This document shows, one piece after another, positions 37,232 to 45,622 of a stretch of 64,000 nucleotides of DNA. The DNA comes from DAIDKA01 sp035487155. GTDB taxonomy: Bacteria; Pseudomonadota; Gammaproteobacteria; Steroidobacterales; Steroidobacteraceae. Under the pieces are notes generated by a model. The model worked only from the letters and a program-made list of their open reading frames with translations, searched no databases and was not told where the DNA came from. The position numbers and the translations under genes are program-made. The stretch is from the NCBI GenBank assembly GCA_035487155.1, contig DATHMK010000086.1:52120-116119 (forward strand). Direction: 5' to 3'. Within the stretch, counting starts at the first letter, position 1; every line of letters starts with the position of its first letter.

Positions 37232-38208
37232 AGCGAGCCGATCGTCACTTCGGGTGTTCGCAGGCGCGCGATGGGGTTGCGTACCGGCAGCGTGAAGGGA
37301 CGCGCTGAGATCTCAAAGACATCCCCTTCCCGCGTCTGTACGCCGTCGCTGTACGAGAGTGTACCGGTACCGAAAAAGTGCACATGAATATCCCCGGGTC
37401 GGCGGAAGTTCGGGTACTTGAAATGATGTTGTTCGAGATTGCGCACGGTGTGCGACATGTTGGACTCGCCCGACAGGAATGGCTTCTCCCATATGACGCT
37501 GCCGTCACGGCGGATGCGGCTGCTGCCCTCGATGTGCGCCGGCAGCTCGCCCAGCAGCAGTTCCGGACCCAAAGCGGCCGGGCGCAGCTTGGAGTGGGCG
37601 AGCCACAGGTAGTTGTGTCGTTCCATCACGTGGTCCGAGAATTCATTCGCCAGTGCGTATCCCAGACGCATTGGCCGGCCGTCATCGGCGATCAGGTAGA
37701 TACCGGCAATCTCCGGCTCCTCGCCCGCATCGAGCGCGAACTCCGGCATAGCCAGAGGCGCCCCCGGGGGCACCAGACAGGAGCCATCACCCTTGAAGAA
37801 CCATTCGGGTTGTACTCCGCGATGACCATCCGCGGGCTTGCCACCTTCATGCCCCATGAGAAACATCTTCATCGAATCGCTCTGGCGTGGCGTGTCGCTG
37901 CCGACGCGGTGCATGCGATCACGCTCCTCGGCGGAGCCGAGGTGGGTCAGACCGGTCCCGCTCAAAATCAGGTGGGCCGGATCTGGGTGGTCAATGGGTG
38001 ACAGGAGTTCAACCGCACTCAGATCGAGCGCTGCACCCGGTCCGCACTTTCGCACAATCCCCGCAAGCGGGGTGGCCTCACGGCAGGCGCGCTGCGCAAG
38101 TTCCCGCGTGGATAACGCGCCGGGAATCGTCACGGGGGCCTGCGCATCGCAAATCGAAGCCACGCCGCGCACTCCCTGTGCCGAACGATACTGTATCAAT
38201 GCAAGCAT
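37228..38208 (-). CDS. AraD1/GguC-type FAH-superfamily protein
   Basis: A 326-residue protein of the AraD1/GguC family, which is associated with L-arabinose and other pentose catabolism. Motifs seen are LSGTGLTHLGSA near residue 82, MKMFLMGHEGG, QPEWFFKGDGSCLVPPG, the metal-site region DAGEEPEIAGIYLI, YALANEFSDHVMERHNYL, and HVHFFGTGTLSY near the end. The family has been proposed to act on 2-keto-3-deoxypentonates. It is the first gene of the minus-strand operon and overlaps the dehydrogenase by four bases. Its presence with a second FAH-fold enzyme in one operon suggests two different dehydration substrates or steps. The divergent lactonase gene starts 38 bases away. Confidence 0.82.
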   Translation of the reverse strand: MLALIQYRSAQGVRGVASICDAQAPVTIPGALSTRELAQRACREATPLAGIVRKCGPGAALDLSAVELLSPIDHPDPAHLILSGTGLTHLGSAEERDRMHRVGSDTPRQSDSMKMFLMGHEGGKPADGHRGVQPEWFFKGDGSCLVPPGAPLAMPEFALDAGEEPEIAGIYLIADDGRPMRLGYALANEFSDHVMERHNYLWLAHSKLRPAALGPELLLGELPAHIEGSSRIRRDGSVIWEKPFLSGESNMSHTVRNLEQHHFKYPNFRRPGDIHVHFFGTGTLSYSDGVQTREGDVFEISARPFTLPVRNPIARLRTPEVTIGSL

Positions 38209-38230
38209 GATAGATCGCTCATTTGGCGCA

Positions 38231-38240
38231 CAGTATACTG
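38231..38240. promoter_or_regulatory. Possible GntR-type operator (GTATAC dyad) between araD1-like and lactonase genes
   Basis: The palindrome CAGTATACTG sits in the 38-base gap between the two divergent starts when the lactonase is started at GTG 38247. GTATAC is the core of UxuR/ExuR-like GntR operators. A related site (ACCGTATACT) occurs at the other divergent promoter of the locus, near 40409. A six-base core is expected by chance several times in this window, so support is modest. Confidence 0.35.
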
Positions 38241-38246
38241 AATAGC

Positions 38247-39119
38247 GTGGATATCAGATGCGTATCGGCAGCCGCGGCTACCCTTGGGGAAGGACCGCTG
38301 TGGGATCCTGAGCACGGGGTCATCTGGTGGGTCGACATCAAGTCGCCAACGATTCATGCCCATCACCCCGCCACCGGAGTCAATCATCGTCAGCGGTTGC
38401 CCTATCGACTGACCGCGCTGGGATTGGCGCGCGCGGCGGGCCTGGTGGCCATCGGGGACACCGGCCTGGTGCGACTCGTTGTGGCGCAGGATCTGCAGGT
38501 ATCGGTGTCGGAAATCATCACGCCCATCGAGCTGGCGCCGGGCATGCGTTTCAACGACGGCAAGGTCGATGCCGAAGGCAGGTTCTGGGCCGGGACCATG
38601 GAGGATGCTGAAGGCGCCGCATGTGGCTCGCTGTATCGACTGGATGGTCAGCGACCGGCCACCGTGGTGCGCAGGGATATCCGAATACCCAATGGCCCCT
38701 GCTTCTTTGCGGACGGGACCATGCTGAGCACCGACTCTGCGCAAGGTTGCATTACCGCCTTTACGCTAGACCGCGACGGTAACCCGATCGCTGAACAGCC
38801 ATTCGCCCGGTTCATGCCCAGCCAAGGCAGTCCGGATGGCATGACCGTCGATTCCGAGGATCATGTCTGGATTGCGTTCTGGGACGGCTGGTGCCTGCGG
38901 CGCCTGTCACGAAGCGCACAAGTCGTTGCCGAGGTCGCGCTACCCGTGCAGCGCCCCACCTGCCCGGTTTTTGGCGGTGCCGCCCTGGACCAGCTGTTCG
39001 TCACCAGCGCCACCACCGGCCTGTCGGCCGAGCAGCGCCAGCAACAGCCCTTGGCGGGCGGCCTGCTGCGGCTTGAGCCCAGGGTTCTTGGGCGCCATTC
39101 ACAGACCTTTGCCGGGTGA
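38247..39119 (+). CDS. SMP-30/gluconolactonase-family sugar lactonase
   Basis: A six-bladed propeller of 290 residues from the GTG at 38247. A TTG at 38223 would add eight residues and bury the palindrome, and the family usually has 12-16 residues before the first metal ligand, which fits the GTG. Ligands and motifs: LGEGPLWDP (Glu15), GMRFNDGKVDAEGRFWAGTM (Asn), RIPNGPCF (Asn) and SPDGMTVDSEDHVWIAFW (Asp). The enzyme opens sugar lactones, here the arabinono- or xylonolactone made by the neighbouring 1-dehydrogenase, giving the pentonate. It is divergent from the araD1-dehydrogenase-dehydratase operon, and its last 21 bases overlap the end of the transporter gene. Confidence 0.88.
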   Translation: MDIRCVSAAAATLGEGPLWDPEHGVIWWVDIKSPTIHAHHPATGVNHRQRLPYRLTALGLARAAGLVAIGDTGLVRLVVAQDLQVSVSEIITPIELAPGMRFNDGKVDAEGRFWAGTMEDAEGAACGSLYRLDGQRPATVVRRDIRIPNGPCFFADGTMLSTDSAQGCITAFTLDRDGNPIAEQPFARFMPSQGSPDGMTVDSEDHVWIAFWDGWCLRRLSRSAQVVAEVALPVQRPTCPVFGGAALDQLFVTSATTGLSAEQRQQQPLAGGLLRLEPRVLGRHSQTFAG

Positions 39120-40388
39120 TGCTCGCGAGCCCCACAGCGCGTAGAAAATCACATACAGCTCACATACCGCGGTCAGGACGAAGGAGTGCTGCAAACCAAA
39201 GCGGTCGGCCAGCCAGCCCTGAACGATAACCAGCGCCCCACCCGCAATAGCCATGATCAGCAGCCCTGAACCCTCCTCGGTCAGGGGACCCAAACCCCGA
39301 ATGCCCAGTGTGAAGATGGTTGGGAACATGATGGAGTGAAACAGCCCCACGAGTATCAGCGCCGCCATCGCGATCGGCCCATGGGCGAAGCAGGTGACCA
39401 GCATGGTTGCCAGGGCGGCACTGGCAAACCACGCCAGAACACGCTCCGCGGGTATGAACCGCATCATCAGACTGCCGGCGAAGCGACCTACCATCATCCC
39501 GCCCCAGAGCAGGAAGAGGTAGTGCGATGCCTGTTCGTGAGTCAGATTCCCGATCGTGGGCTGGGATACAAAACTGATGAACAGGTTGGAGACCCCGATT
39601 TCCGCGATCAGATAGATGAAAATCGCCGGTACTCCCAATACCAGGTTACGGTGGTGCCAGAGCGAATGCGCCCGGCGGTCCTGTGCAGAGGCGCGGCGCG
39701 TCTGCGCACCCATGTCCGGCAGGTTGAGTCGTCCGATCATGACCGCGAGCACGATCAGAACCCCGGCAACGATGAGGTATGGCAGCTGTACCGCCCGGGC
39801 ATCCGATAGACGCTGCGCGGCAGTCGATGCCACTCCTGATAATGACGTGCCGGCGATCGAGCGGCCCAGGATGAGATAGCCACCGAACAGCGGCGCGAGG
39901 GTCGTGCCCAGGGAGTTGAATGCCTGCACGAAATTGAGCCGGGAAGCCGCGCGCTGCGCCGGGCCGACGACCGCCACGTATGGATTTGCCGCGACCTGCA
40001 GAAGTGTGATGCCACAGGCAATCACAAACAACGCCACCAGCGTCACCGAGTATGAGGGGATCCGGGCCGCCGGTATCATCAGCAGCGCCCCGACCGCCAT
40101 GATGAACAGGCCGCTCAGCATGGAGTGCCGATAGCCGACCCGTTCAATGAGTTTGGCTGAGGGAATGGAGGCGACAAAGTAGGCCACAAACCATACGGAC
40201 TCGATCAGCGTCGTCTCAAGGTAGTTCAGATTGAACACGCTCTTCAGGTGCGGAAGCAGCGTGTTGTTGATGACGGTGATGAAGCCCCAGATGAAGAACA
40301 GGCTGGCAAGTACGCGCAGCGCTCCCCTCTGTGCGGCGGCGGACGCCGCCACCGGGCTCGTGTCCGGTGTGCCCGTCGCCAGATTCAT
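39099..40388 (-). CDS. FHS-family sugar:proton symporter (FucP/GluP-like MFS)
   Basis: A 429-residue, twelve-helix transporter of the fucose:H+ symporter branch. The ATG at 40388 is preferred because AGGGGG stands six bases upstream; an ATG at 40394 would abut it directly. Family signs are LFFIWGFITVINNTLLPHLKSVF in helix 1, YFVASIPSAKLIERVGYR in the first loop and GRFAGSLMMRFIPAERVL in the central loop. FHS proteins import L-fucose, glucose, galactose or arabinose-type sugars. Being divergent from the exported mutarotase by 64 bases, it probably brings in the anomer that the mutarotase supplies. The exact sugar is inferred from the pentose pathway genes around it. Confidence 0.88.
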   Translation of the reverse strand: MNLATGTPDTSPVAASAAAQRGALRVLASLFFIWGFITVINNTLLPHLKSVFNLNYLETTLIESVWFVAYFVASIPSAKLIERVGYRHSMLSGLFIMAVGALLMIPAARIPSYSVTLVALFVIACGITLLQVAANPYVAVVGPAQRAASRLNFVQAFNSLGTTLAPLFGGYLILGRSIAGTSLSGVASTAAQRLSDARAVQLPYLIVAGVLIVLAVMIGRLNLPDMGAQTRRASAQDRRAHSLWHHRNLVLGVPAIFIYLIAEIGVSNLFISFVSQPTIGNLTHEQASHYLFLLWGGMMVGRFAGSLMMRFIPAERVLAWFASAALATMLVTCFAHGPIAMAALILVGLFHSIMFPTIFTLGIRGLGPLTEEGSGLLIMAIAGGALVIVQGWLADRFGLQHSFVLTAVCELYVIFYALWGSRASPGKGL

Positions 40389-40405
40389 GTCCATCCCCCT
40401 GTTCG

Positions 40406-40416
40406 ACCGTATACTA
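40406..40416. promoter_or_regulatory. Possible GntR-type operator (GTATAC core) upstream of FHS transporter
   Basis: GTATAC at 40409-40414 lies about 20 bases before the transporter start and within the 64-base space to the mutarotase gene. It shares the GTATACT core with the palindrome at 38231-38240. The site is weak on its own. It is recorded because both sites fall in divergent promoters of the same catabolic locus. Confidence 0.25.
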
Positions 40417-40452
40417 TCCCCACGTAGACGGATCGAAAAGAGGGGTCCAGCA

Positions 40453-41604
40453 GTGTCGGGATCAGCTTTCACAGTGGCACGCCAGATCGCCGCGCTGCTA
40501 TTCGGAATGCTGGCTGCTGCGCAGAGCATTGCCGGCTCCGCGCAGCGCAGTACCTTCGGAACCCTCCCAGATGGCACCCGCATCGAGGCAGTCACGCTGA
40601 CGAACGGGCATGGAGTTCGTGCCCGCATCATCACCTACGGGGCAACGCTGCAGGCACTGGAGGCACCCGACCGCAACGGCCACGTCGCCGATGTGCTGCT
40701 CGGCTATGACGACCTAGCGAGTTTTGTAAATAAACCCAATTACTTCGGCGCCACCATCGGTCGCTACGCCAATCGCATTGCCGGCGCGAAATTCTCGCTG
40801 GATGGCAAGCAATTCCAGTTATCGCAGAACGACAAGGCGAATTCACTGCATGGCGGCAGCAAGGGATTCGACAAGCGGGTGTGGCAGATTCTCAAAACAC
40901 AGGATGGCCCGACACCCGGTGCAAGTTTCACGCTCACCAGTGCTGCGGGCGATCAGGGTTATCCGGGTAAGCTGAGCGTGACGACCACGTACTCGCTGGA
41001 TGACTCGGGAGCCCTGAGCATTGAGTTCTCCGCCGTCACCGATGCGCCCACCGTGGTCAACCTCACCAATCACAGCATCTTCAACCTGGCTGGCGAAGGC
41101 GCTGCGCAGGGCCTGCGTGGACAGCGATTGACTATCCCTGCCAGTCACTACACCCCGGTGGATGACGGGTTGATTCCGACCGGTGAGCTGCGCCCGGTCG
41201 CCGGCACGGTCTTTGATTTCACGCACGGCCGCGTGATCGAGGATGGCATTCGCGACGGCAGCGACCCGCAGATCGTCGCCGGTCGCGGCTATGATCACAA
41301 TTTCGTACTCGATGCGGGCCTGACAGCCGACGTAAAACTCGCCGCCCGGGTGGAAGACCCCCGTTCAGGGCGCGTGCTCGAGGTTTGGACCACGCAGCCG
41401 GGAGTGCAGGTGTACACCGCCAACTTCCTGGATGGAACCCGGGTGGGCAAACAAGGCCACCTGTACCGGATGGGCGACGGCATTGCACTGGAACCCCAGA
41501 TGTTCCCGAATGCACCCAATGACCCGCGATTTGCCAGCGCAAGGCTTGATCCGGGCTCGACCTACCACCACCGAATGATTTTCCGGCTTTCCACCCGGCA
41601 GTAA
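40453..41604 (+). CDS. Exported aldose 1-epimerase (galactose mutarotase)
   Basis: From the GTG at 40453, which has AGAGGGG eight bases upstream, the product has 383 residues with a signal peptide (IAALLFGMLAAAQSIAGSA). The frame continues upstream, but into the divergent transporter. The GalM fold is clear: ITYGATLQALEAPDRNGHVADVLLGYD, FGATIGRYANRIAGAKF, NSLHGGSKGFDKRVW, the catalytic histidine in LTNHSIFNL and the catalytic glutamate in IALEPQMFPNAPNDPRF. It equilibrates alpha and beta anomers of aldoses, here apparently in the periplasm. That would help the PQQ dehydrogenase or the symporter use sugars released by glycosidases. The pentonate dehydratase follows directly. Confidence 0.92.
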   Translation: MSGSAFTVARQIAALLFGMLAAAQSIAGSAQRSTFGTLPDGTRIEAVTLTNGHGVRARIITYGATLQALEAPDRNGHVADVLLGYDDLASFVNKPNYFGATIGRYANRIAGAKFSLDGKQFQLSQNDKANSLHGGSKGFDKRVWQILKTQDGPTPGASFTLTSAAGDQGYPGKLSVTTTYSLDDSGALSIEFSAVTDAPTVVNLTNHSIFNLAGEGAAQGLRGQRLTIPASHYTPVDDGLIPTGELRPVAGTVFDFTHGRVIEDGIRDGSDPQIVAGRGYDHNFVLDAGLTADVKLAARVEDPRSGRVLEVWTTQPGVQVYTANFLDGTRVGKQGHLYRMGDGIALEPQMFPNAPNDPRFASARLDPGSTYHHRMIFRLSTRQ

Positions 41605-41619
41605 TTGAGTTCGCATCGC

Positions 41620-43413
41620 ATGTCCCAGACTCCAAGCAAGCTTCGCAGCCGCGCCTGGTTCGACAATCCGGACAACATCGACTTGACGTCGCTGTATCTG
41701 GAGCGCTACCTGAATTTCGGCATTTCTCTGGAAGAACTGCGATCCGGACGGCCGATAATCGGCATCGCACAGACCGGGTCCGATTTGTCCCCCTGCAATC
41801 GCCATCACCTGGTGCTAGCCGATCGCGTCCGCGAAGGAATCCGCGAGGCCGGCGGCATCGCCATTGAATTTCCGGTGCACCCCATCCAGGAGACCGGCAA
41901 ACGTCCGACGGCGGCTTTGGATCGCAACCTGGCCTACCTGGGACTGGTGGAAACTCTGTTCGGCTATCCGCTCGACGGCGTGGTGTTGACGACCGGCTGT
42001 GACAAAACCACACCGGCCTGCCTGATGGCCGCGGCCACCGTCAACATTCCCGCCATAGCGCTCTCGGTCGGCCCCATGCTCAATGGCTGGCACAAGGGCG
42101 AACGTACCGGATCGGGCACCATAGTCTGGAAGGCGCGGCAAATGCTGGCCGCTGGTGAGATAGATTCCGACGGATTCATCAAGCTCGTCGCCTCCTCGGC
42201 GCCCTCCACGGGATTCTGCAACACCATGGGTACGGCGACCACGATGAATTCCCTCGCCGAAGCCATGGGCATGATGCTGCCGGGTTGCGCCGCCATCCCG
42301 GCCCCGTATCGGGATCGCCAGGAAATGGCCTACCGAACCGGCAAACGCATCGTGGCAATGGTCAGCGAAGATCTGAAGCCCTCGGACATCCTGACACGCG
42401 AGTCCTTTCTGAATGCGATCGTAGTGAACTCAGCGCTCGGCGGCTCCACCAACGCGCCCATCCATCTGGCGGCGATCGCCAGGCACGCCGGCATCACCCT
42501 AGAACTTCGCGACTGGCAAACCTTCGGGCATGCAGTACCGCTTCTGGTCAACCTGCAACCCGCCGGAGAATACCTCGGTGAGGACTTCTACCGCGCCGGT
42601 GGCGTGCCGGCTGTCATCAATCAGTTGCTGCAGGGTCAGCTGATCCACGAATCAGCCATGACTGTTACGGGTCGCAGCATCGGTGAGAACTGTCGCGGCG
42701 CCGTGATAGCCGATGAACGTGTCATCCGCCCGTTGCAGCAGCCGTTGGTGCCGAATGCGGGTTTCATCGTCCTGCGCGGCAACCTGTTCGATGCCGCGAT
42801 CATGAAGACCTGTGTGATCAGCACCGAGTTCCGCCAGCGCTACCTGTCCAATCCCGACGACCCGGACGTCATCGAGGGACTGGCGGTGGTTTTTGACGGA
42901 CCCGAAGACTATCACCGTCGGATTGACGATCCGAGGTTGGGGATCACTGCCCATTCGGTATTGGTCATGCGGGGCACCGGTCCGGTGGGTTATCCGGGCG
43001 CACCTGAAGTGGTCAACATGCGCCCGCCGTCGTATCTGATCCGCGAGGATGTTCATTCGCTACCCTGCATCGGTGACGGCCGCCAATCCGGCACATCCGC
43101 CTCCCCGTCCATTCTGAACGCCTCTCCGGAGGCCGCTGCAGGCGGTGGCCTGGCGCTGCTGCGGACCGGAGATCGCGTCCGGATCGATCTTCGGCAGGGA
43201 ACCGCCAACGTGTTGATCAGCGACGAGGAACTCGTGGCGCGTCGGCGTGCGCTGGTGGCGGCCGGTGGCTATCAGGTGCCCGCCTCCCAGACGCCGTGGC
43301 AGGAAATTCAGCGGGCACTGGTAGGTCAACTGGACTCAGGGGCAATTCTCGAGGGTGCCGAGAAGTATCAGAAAATTGCACAAACCGCGGGCATACCACG
43401 CGACAATCACTGA
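41620..43413 (+). CDS. IlvD/Edd-family pentonate dehydratase (L-arabonate/D-xylonate type)
   Basis: A 597-residue cytosolic enzyme from the ATG at 41620; an in-frame TTG lies five codons upstream. Three cysteines for a [2Fe-2S] cluster are at C59 (SDLSPCNRHH), C127 (TTGCDKTTPAC) and C200 (GFCNTMGTATTM), spacing like that of bacterial L-arabinonate and D-xylonate dehydratases rather than biosynthetic IlvD. The C-terminal part has RGTGPVGYPGAPEVVNM and DGRQSGTSASPSILN with the catalytic serine. The reaction is pentonate to 2-keto-3-deoxypentonate plus water. It follows the mutarotase by 15 bases and links the lactonase product to the FAH-fold dehydratases across the locus. Confidence 0.92.
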   Translation: MSQTPSKLRSRAWFDNPDNIDLTSLYLERYLNFGISLEELRSGRPIIGIAQTGSDLSPCNRHHLVLADRVREGIREAGGIAIEFPVHPIQETGKRPTAALDRNLAYLGLVETLFGYPLDGVVLTTGCDKTTPACLMAAATVNIPAIALSVGPMLNGWHKGERTGSGTIVWKARQMLAAGEIDSDGFIKLVASSAPSTGFCNTMGTATTMNSLAEAMGMMLPGCAAIPAPYRDRQEMAYRTGKRIVAMVSEDLKPSDILTRESFLNAIVVNSALGGSTNAPIHLAAIARHAGITLELRDWQTFGHAVPLLVNLQPAGEYLGEDFYRAGGVPAVINQLLQGQLIHESAMTVTGRSIGENCRGAVIADERVIRPLQQPLVPNAGFIVLRGNLFDAAIMKTCVISTEFRQRYLSNPDDPDVIEGLAVVFDGPEDYHRRIDDPRLGITAHSVLVMRGTGPVGYPGAPEVVNMRPPSYLIREDVHSLPCIGDGRQSGTSASPSILNASPEAAAGGGLALLRTGDRVRIDLRQGTANVLISDEELVARRRALVAAGGYQVPASQTPWQEIQRALVGQLDSGAILEGAEKYQKIAQTAGIPRDNH

Positions 43414-43444
43414 TCGGACGGACGCTCTGCGGGACTTCACTCGA

Positions 43445-44332
43445 TCATTTATCACAAAGGTCGATAGCACCGTGCAGCGTGCTCAGATGCACGCTGGCCT
43501 GGCCCGCGCCGCCTTGCCCCACCTGCCCCTTTACCGGGCCGCTTCCGTCCTGTCCACCAAAGCAGGTATGAATGGAACCGCCGAAGGTGCTGATGTCATA
43601 TTTGTAGCCCGCATCGGCCGCGACCTTCATGGACAGCTGGCCATTGATGGCCGTGGCCTTCAGGTGCGCCTCAGGCTGCAGGTGTCCGCGAACAACCACA
43701 TCACCGGAAACGCTCCCCGCATCGACGCTTTTCGCGCCATCCAGTTCCAGATTCAGCTTGCCGTTGACAGTATGAGCGCTGATATCCCCGACGCCATGTG
43801 TGAGGAACACCGTGCCATTCACGGTCGATGCACGAAGGGTTACAACCCCTGGATTTCCTGACACATGAACATTGCCGTTGACGCTGGCGGCCTCCACATC
43901 CGCACCGGCAATGCCCGCGTGGACCTCCGCGTTGACCGAGTGCAACCTGGACGCCTTGTGGACGCCATCCACGCTGATCGGGGCGCTCACCGTGGATACC
44001 TCGAGACTACTGTCTTGGGGAACGCGGATCTGCAACGTGGCATCGGCGCTGTGATCCGGTACATGGATCAGGTTGTCCTGCAGCTTCACCTTGATCACAA
44101 TGTGATCTTCGGTGTGTGTCACATCCACACGATCCACCGAGGCGCCGAGCTCCCCTTGAATGTCCACCTCTGGCTTGTCCCACCCGGTCACCGTCACCGA
44201 TCCTGCGACATTATCGATTTGCACGGATCCAGTCGGGCTTGCCGCCAGATGTTCCGAATAGGCTTTGGCATCGGCGGCGCAAACTGTATTGACCCAGACA
44301 CTACCGATGAGGCAAAGAATGAGTGCTCGCAT
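43445..44332 (-). CDS. Exported DUF4097-type beta-helix protein
   Basis: A 295-residue protein with a signal peptide (MRALILCLIGSVWVNTVCA). The mature part is built of repeating short strands of the DUF4097 adhesin-like type: GSVTVTGWDKPEVDIQG, ISVDGVHKASRLHSVN, ASVNGNVHVSGNPGVV, ASTVNGTVFLTHG, AHTVNGKLNLELDG, and AINGQLSMKVAAD. The roughly 20-residue period fits a right-handed beta-helix or stacked sheet. It ends with a small Gly-rich loop (FGGQDGSGPVKGQVGQGG). DUF4097 genes often follow ECF sigma/anti-sigma pairs, as here, where the anti-sigma-like gene stops two bases upstream of this start. It may be the envelope output of that switch; the biochemical function is unknown. Confidence 0.78.
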   Translation of the reverse strand: MRALILCLIGSVWVNTVCAADAKAYSEHLAASPTGSVQIDNVAGSVTVTGWDKPEVDIQGELGASVDRVDVTHTEDHIVIKVKLQDNLIHVPDHSADATLQIRVPQDSSLEVSTVSAPISVDGVHKASRLHSVNAEVHAGIAGADVEAASVNGNVHVSGNPGVVTLRASTVNGTVFLTHGVGDISAHTVNGKLNLELDGAKSVDAGSVSGDVVVRGHLQPEAHLKATAINGQLSMKVAADAGYKYDISTFGGSIHTCFGGQDGSGPVKGQVGQGGAGQASVHLSTLHGAIDLCDK

Positions 44333-44334
44333 GA

Positions 44335-44922
44335 CTAGATACCCCTTCCGGCACGCTCTGCGCTGCCGGCAGCTTGAACTTCCGTTAATACTCGCGTCTC
44401 GTCCTGGCAGGTAGTCAGCAGCAACTCCTGCAGGAGCGGGTTGCTTGAGTCCCGCGCCAACGCCGCCTCGATGTCCTGAACCGCCTCGTGTACCGTCGCC
44501 AGACTCGCCAGAACCCTCTGGCGTGATTCCGGCGGCAACCCGGACAGAGCTTCGGCGGGCGCACTCAGTAATGCCGTGCGTTCGCGCTGGTACTGCGCAT
44601 CGCTCACACAAACGCTCGCCAGGACTGGCGTTGCGGCCGCGTTTTCGGTTTCCTTGCGCACCGTGTTCAACGGCCGCTCGCCATGGCCTATCCATACACC
44701 TACGGCCACCAGCACAGCTGCGGCGGCGGCCACCGCCAGCCACGCGGGAATGCCGTGGCGGCCCCCGGCACCGGGCGTTGCGACCAACTTGGCGGCGAAT
44801 CGCCCGGAGGTGATCCGAGTCTCGATTTGCGGCCAAAGGTCCCTCGCAGGTCCAAAGCCGCTCCGTAACGGGTGCAAAGAGTTCACCCTGGTAGAAGGCT
44901 GCTGCTCGTTTGAATCCGCCAT
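44335..44922 (-). CDS. Single-pass membrane protein, putative anti-sigma factor
   Basis: A 195-residue protein. The N-terminal 65 residues are soluble (MADSNEQQ...RSGFGPARDLWPQIETRI), one membrane helix follows (IPAWLAVAAAAAVLVAVGVWIGH), and the remaining part is periplasmic and helical (SGLPPESRQRVLASLATVHEAVQDIEAALARD). The DLWPQIETRI segment is common in membrane anti-sigma factors that sit directly after ECF sigma genes. No CxxC zinc motif is present. The gene starts one base after the sigma-factor stop and ends two bases before the DUF4097 gene, so the three form one operon. The regulatory role is inferred from order and topology. Confidence 0.75.
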   Translation of the reverse strand: MADSNEQQPSTRVNSLHPLRSGFGPARDLWPQIETRITSGRFAAKLVATPGAGGRHGIPAWLAVAAAAAVLVAVGVWIGHGERPLNTVRKETENAAATPVLASVCVSDAQYQRERTALLSAPAEALSGLPPESRQRVLASLATVHEAVQDIEAALARDSSNPLLQELLLTTCQDETRVLTEVQAAGSAERAGRGI

Positions 44923-44923
44923 A

Positions 44924-45481
44924 TCACTTCCCATCCAGATGTAACTGGCTGCGCAGAATTTCGCGGGCCCGATGCAACTGCGCCCTGCAAGTGCCTTCGG
45001 CGATCCCCAACATCGCGGCAACCTCGGCATGTGAGAAGCCGTAGATTCCGCAAAGCACCAGGACATCACGCGCCCCATCCGGAAGGGCCTGGATCGCTGC
45101 TTCGATATCGCGGACTTCCACGGGGGTGTCGAAAATGACCGGTCCGCTGATTGCCTGCAGCTCCTGGGAGACCACCACGGGGGAGCGCGCGAACTTGCGT
45201 CTGTCGCCGATCGCGACATTGGCCGCAATCCGATGAATCCATGTGCCGAAGGAGCTGCGCGCCTTGAAATCCGGCAGTGCGGTCCAGGCGTTGATGAAAG
45301 CCTGCTGGGTGCAATCCTCGGCGACAGCCGTATTGCGAACCAAACGCATGCACAGCCCATAAATGCGGTCCAGGTACAGGCGGTACAACTGTTCGAACGC
45401 CCGCATGTCGCCACGTTGCGCGCGAACAACAAGGGCGGGCTCGCCCTCGGCGTCAATTTCCTCAAGCGCCAGGGAATTCAT
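44924..45481 (-). CDS. ECF-type RNA polymerase sigma factor
   Basis: A 185-residue sigma-70 family protein with only regions 2 and 4. Region 2 spans about residues 15-85: ALVVRAQRGDMRAFEQLYRLYLDRIYGLCMRL and AEDCTQQAFINAWTALPDF, then SFGTWIHRIAANVAI for promoter melting. Region 4 at about 125-180 has LPDGARDVLVLCGIYGFSHAEVAAMLGIAEGTCRAQLHRARE, a typical -35 recognition helix-turn-helix. It heads an operon with the putative anti-sigma gene and the DUF4097 gene. On the minus strand a TGAACT / CGGATA pair at 45515-45540 could be its own ECF-type promoter, but that reading is weak. Confidence 0.93.
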   Translation of the reverse strand: MNSLALEEIDAEGEPALVVRAQRGDMRAFEQLYRLYLDRIYGLCMRLVRNTAVAEDCTQQAFINAWTALPDFKARSSFGTWIHRIAANVAIGDRRKFARSPVVVSQELQAISGPVIFDTPVEVRDIEAAIQALPDGARDVLVLCGIYGFSHAEVAAMLGIAEGTCRAQLHRAREILRSQLHLDGK

Positions 45482-45622
45482 GGGGGGTTAGAGTCCGGCG
45501 CGAGTGCTTTTGCTTATCCGAACCCAAAATAAAGAGTTCAGCCCGTCATCCGCTACCGAATTATCCCAAGGCAAGGCCGGCCAGCGTCAGCGCCCCGATG
45601 CGAGCCGTCTGGCTGACTCAGC

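Noticed and set aside
38187..38197. GATACTGTATC palindrome near the start of the araD1-like gene
   Set aside because: It falls within the first codons of the gene and is of the length expected by chance; no related copy was found at the other promoters.
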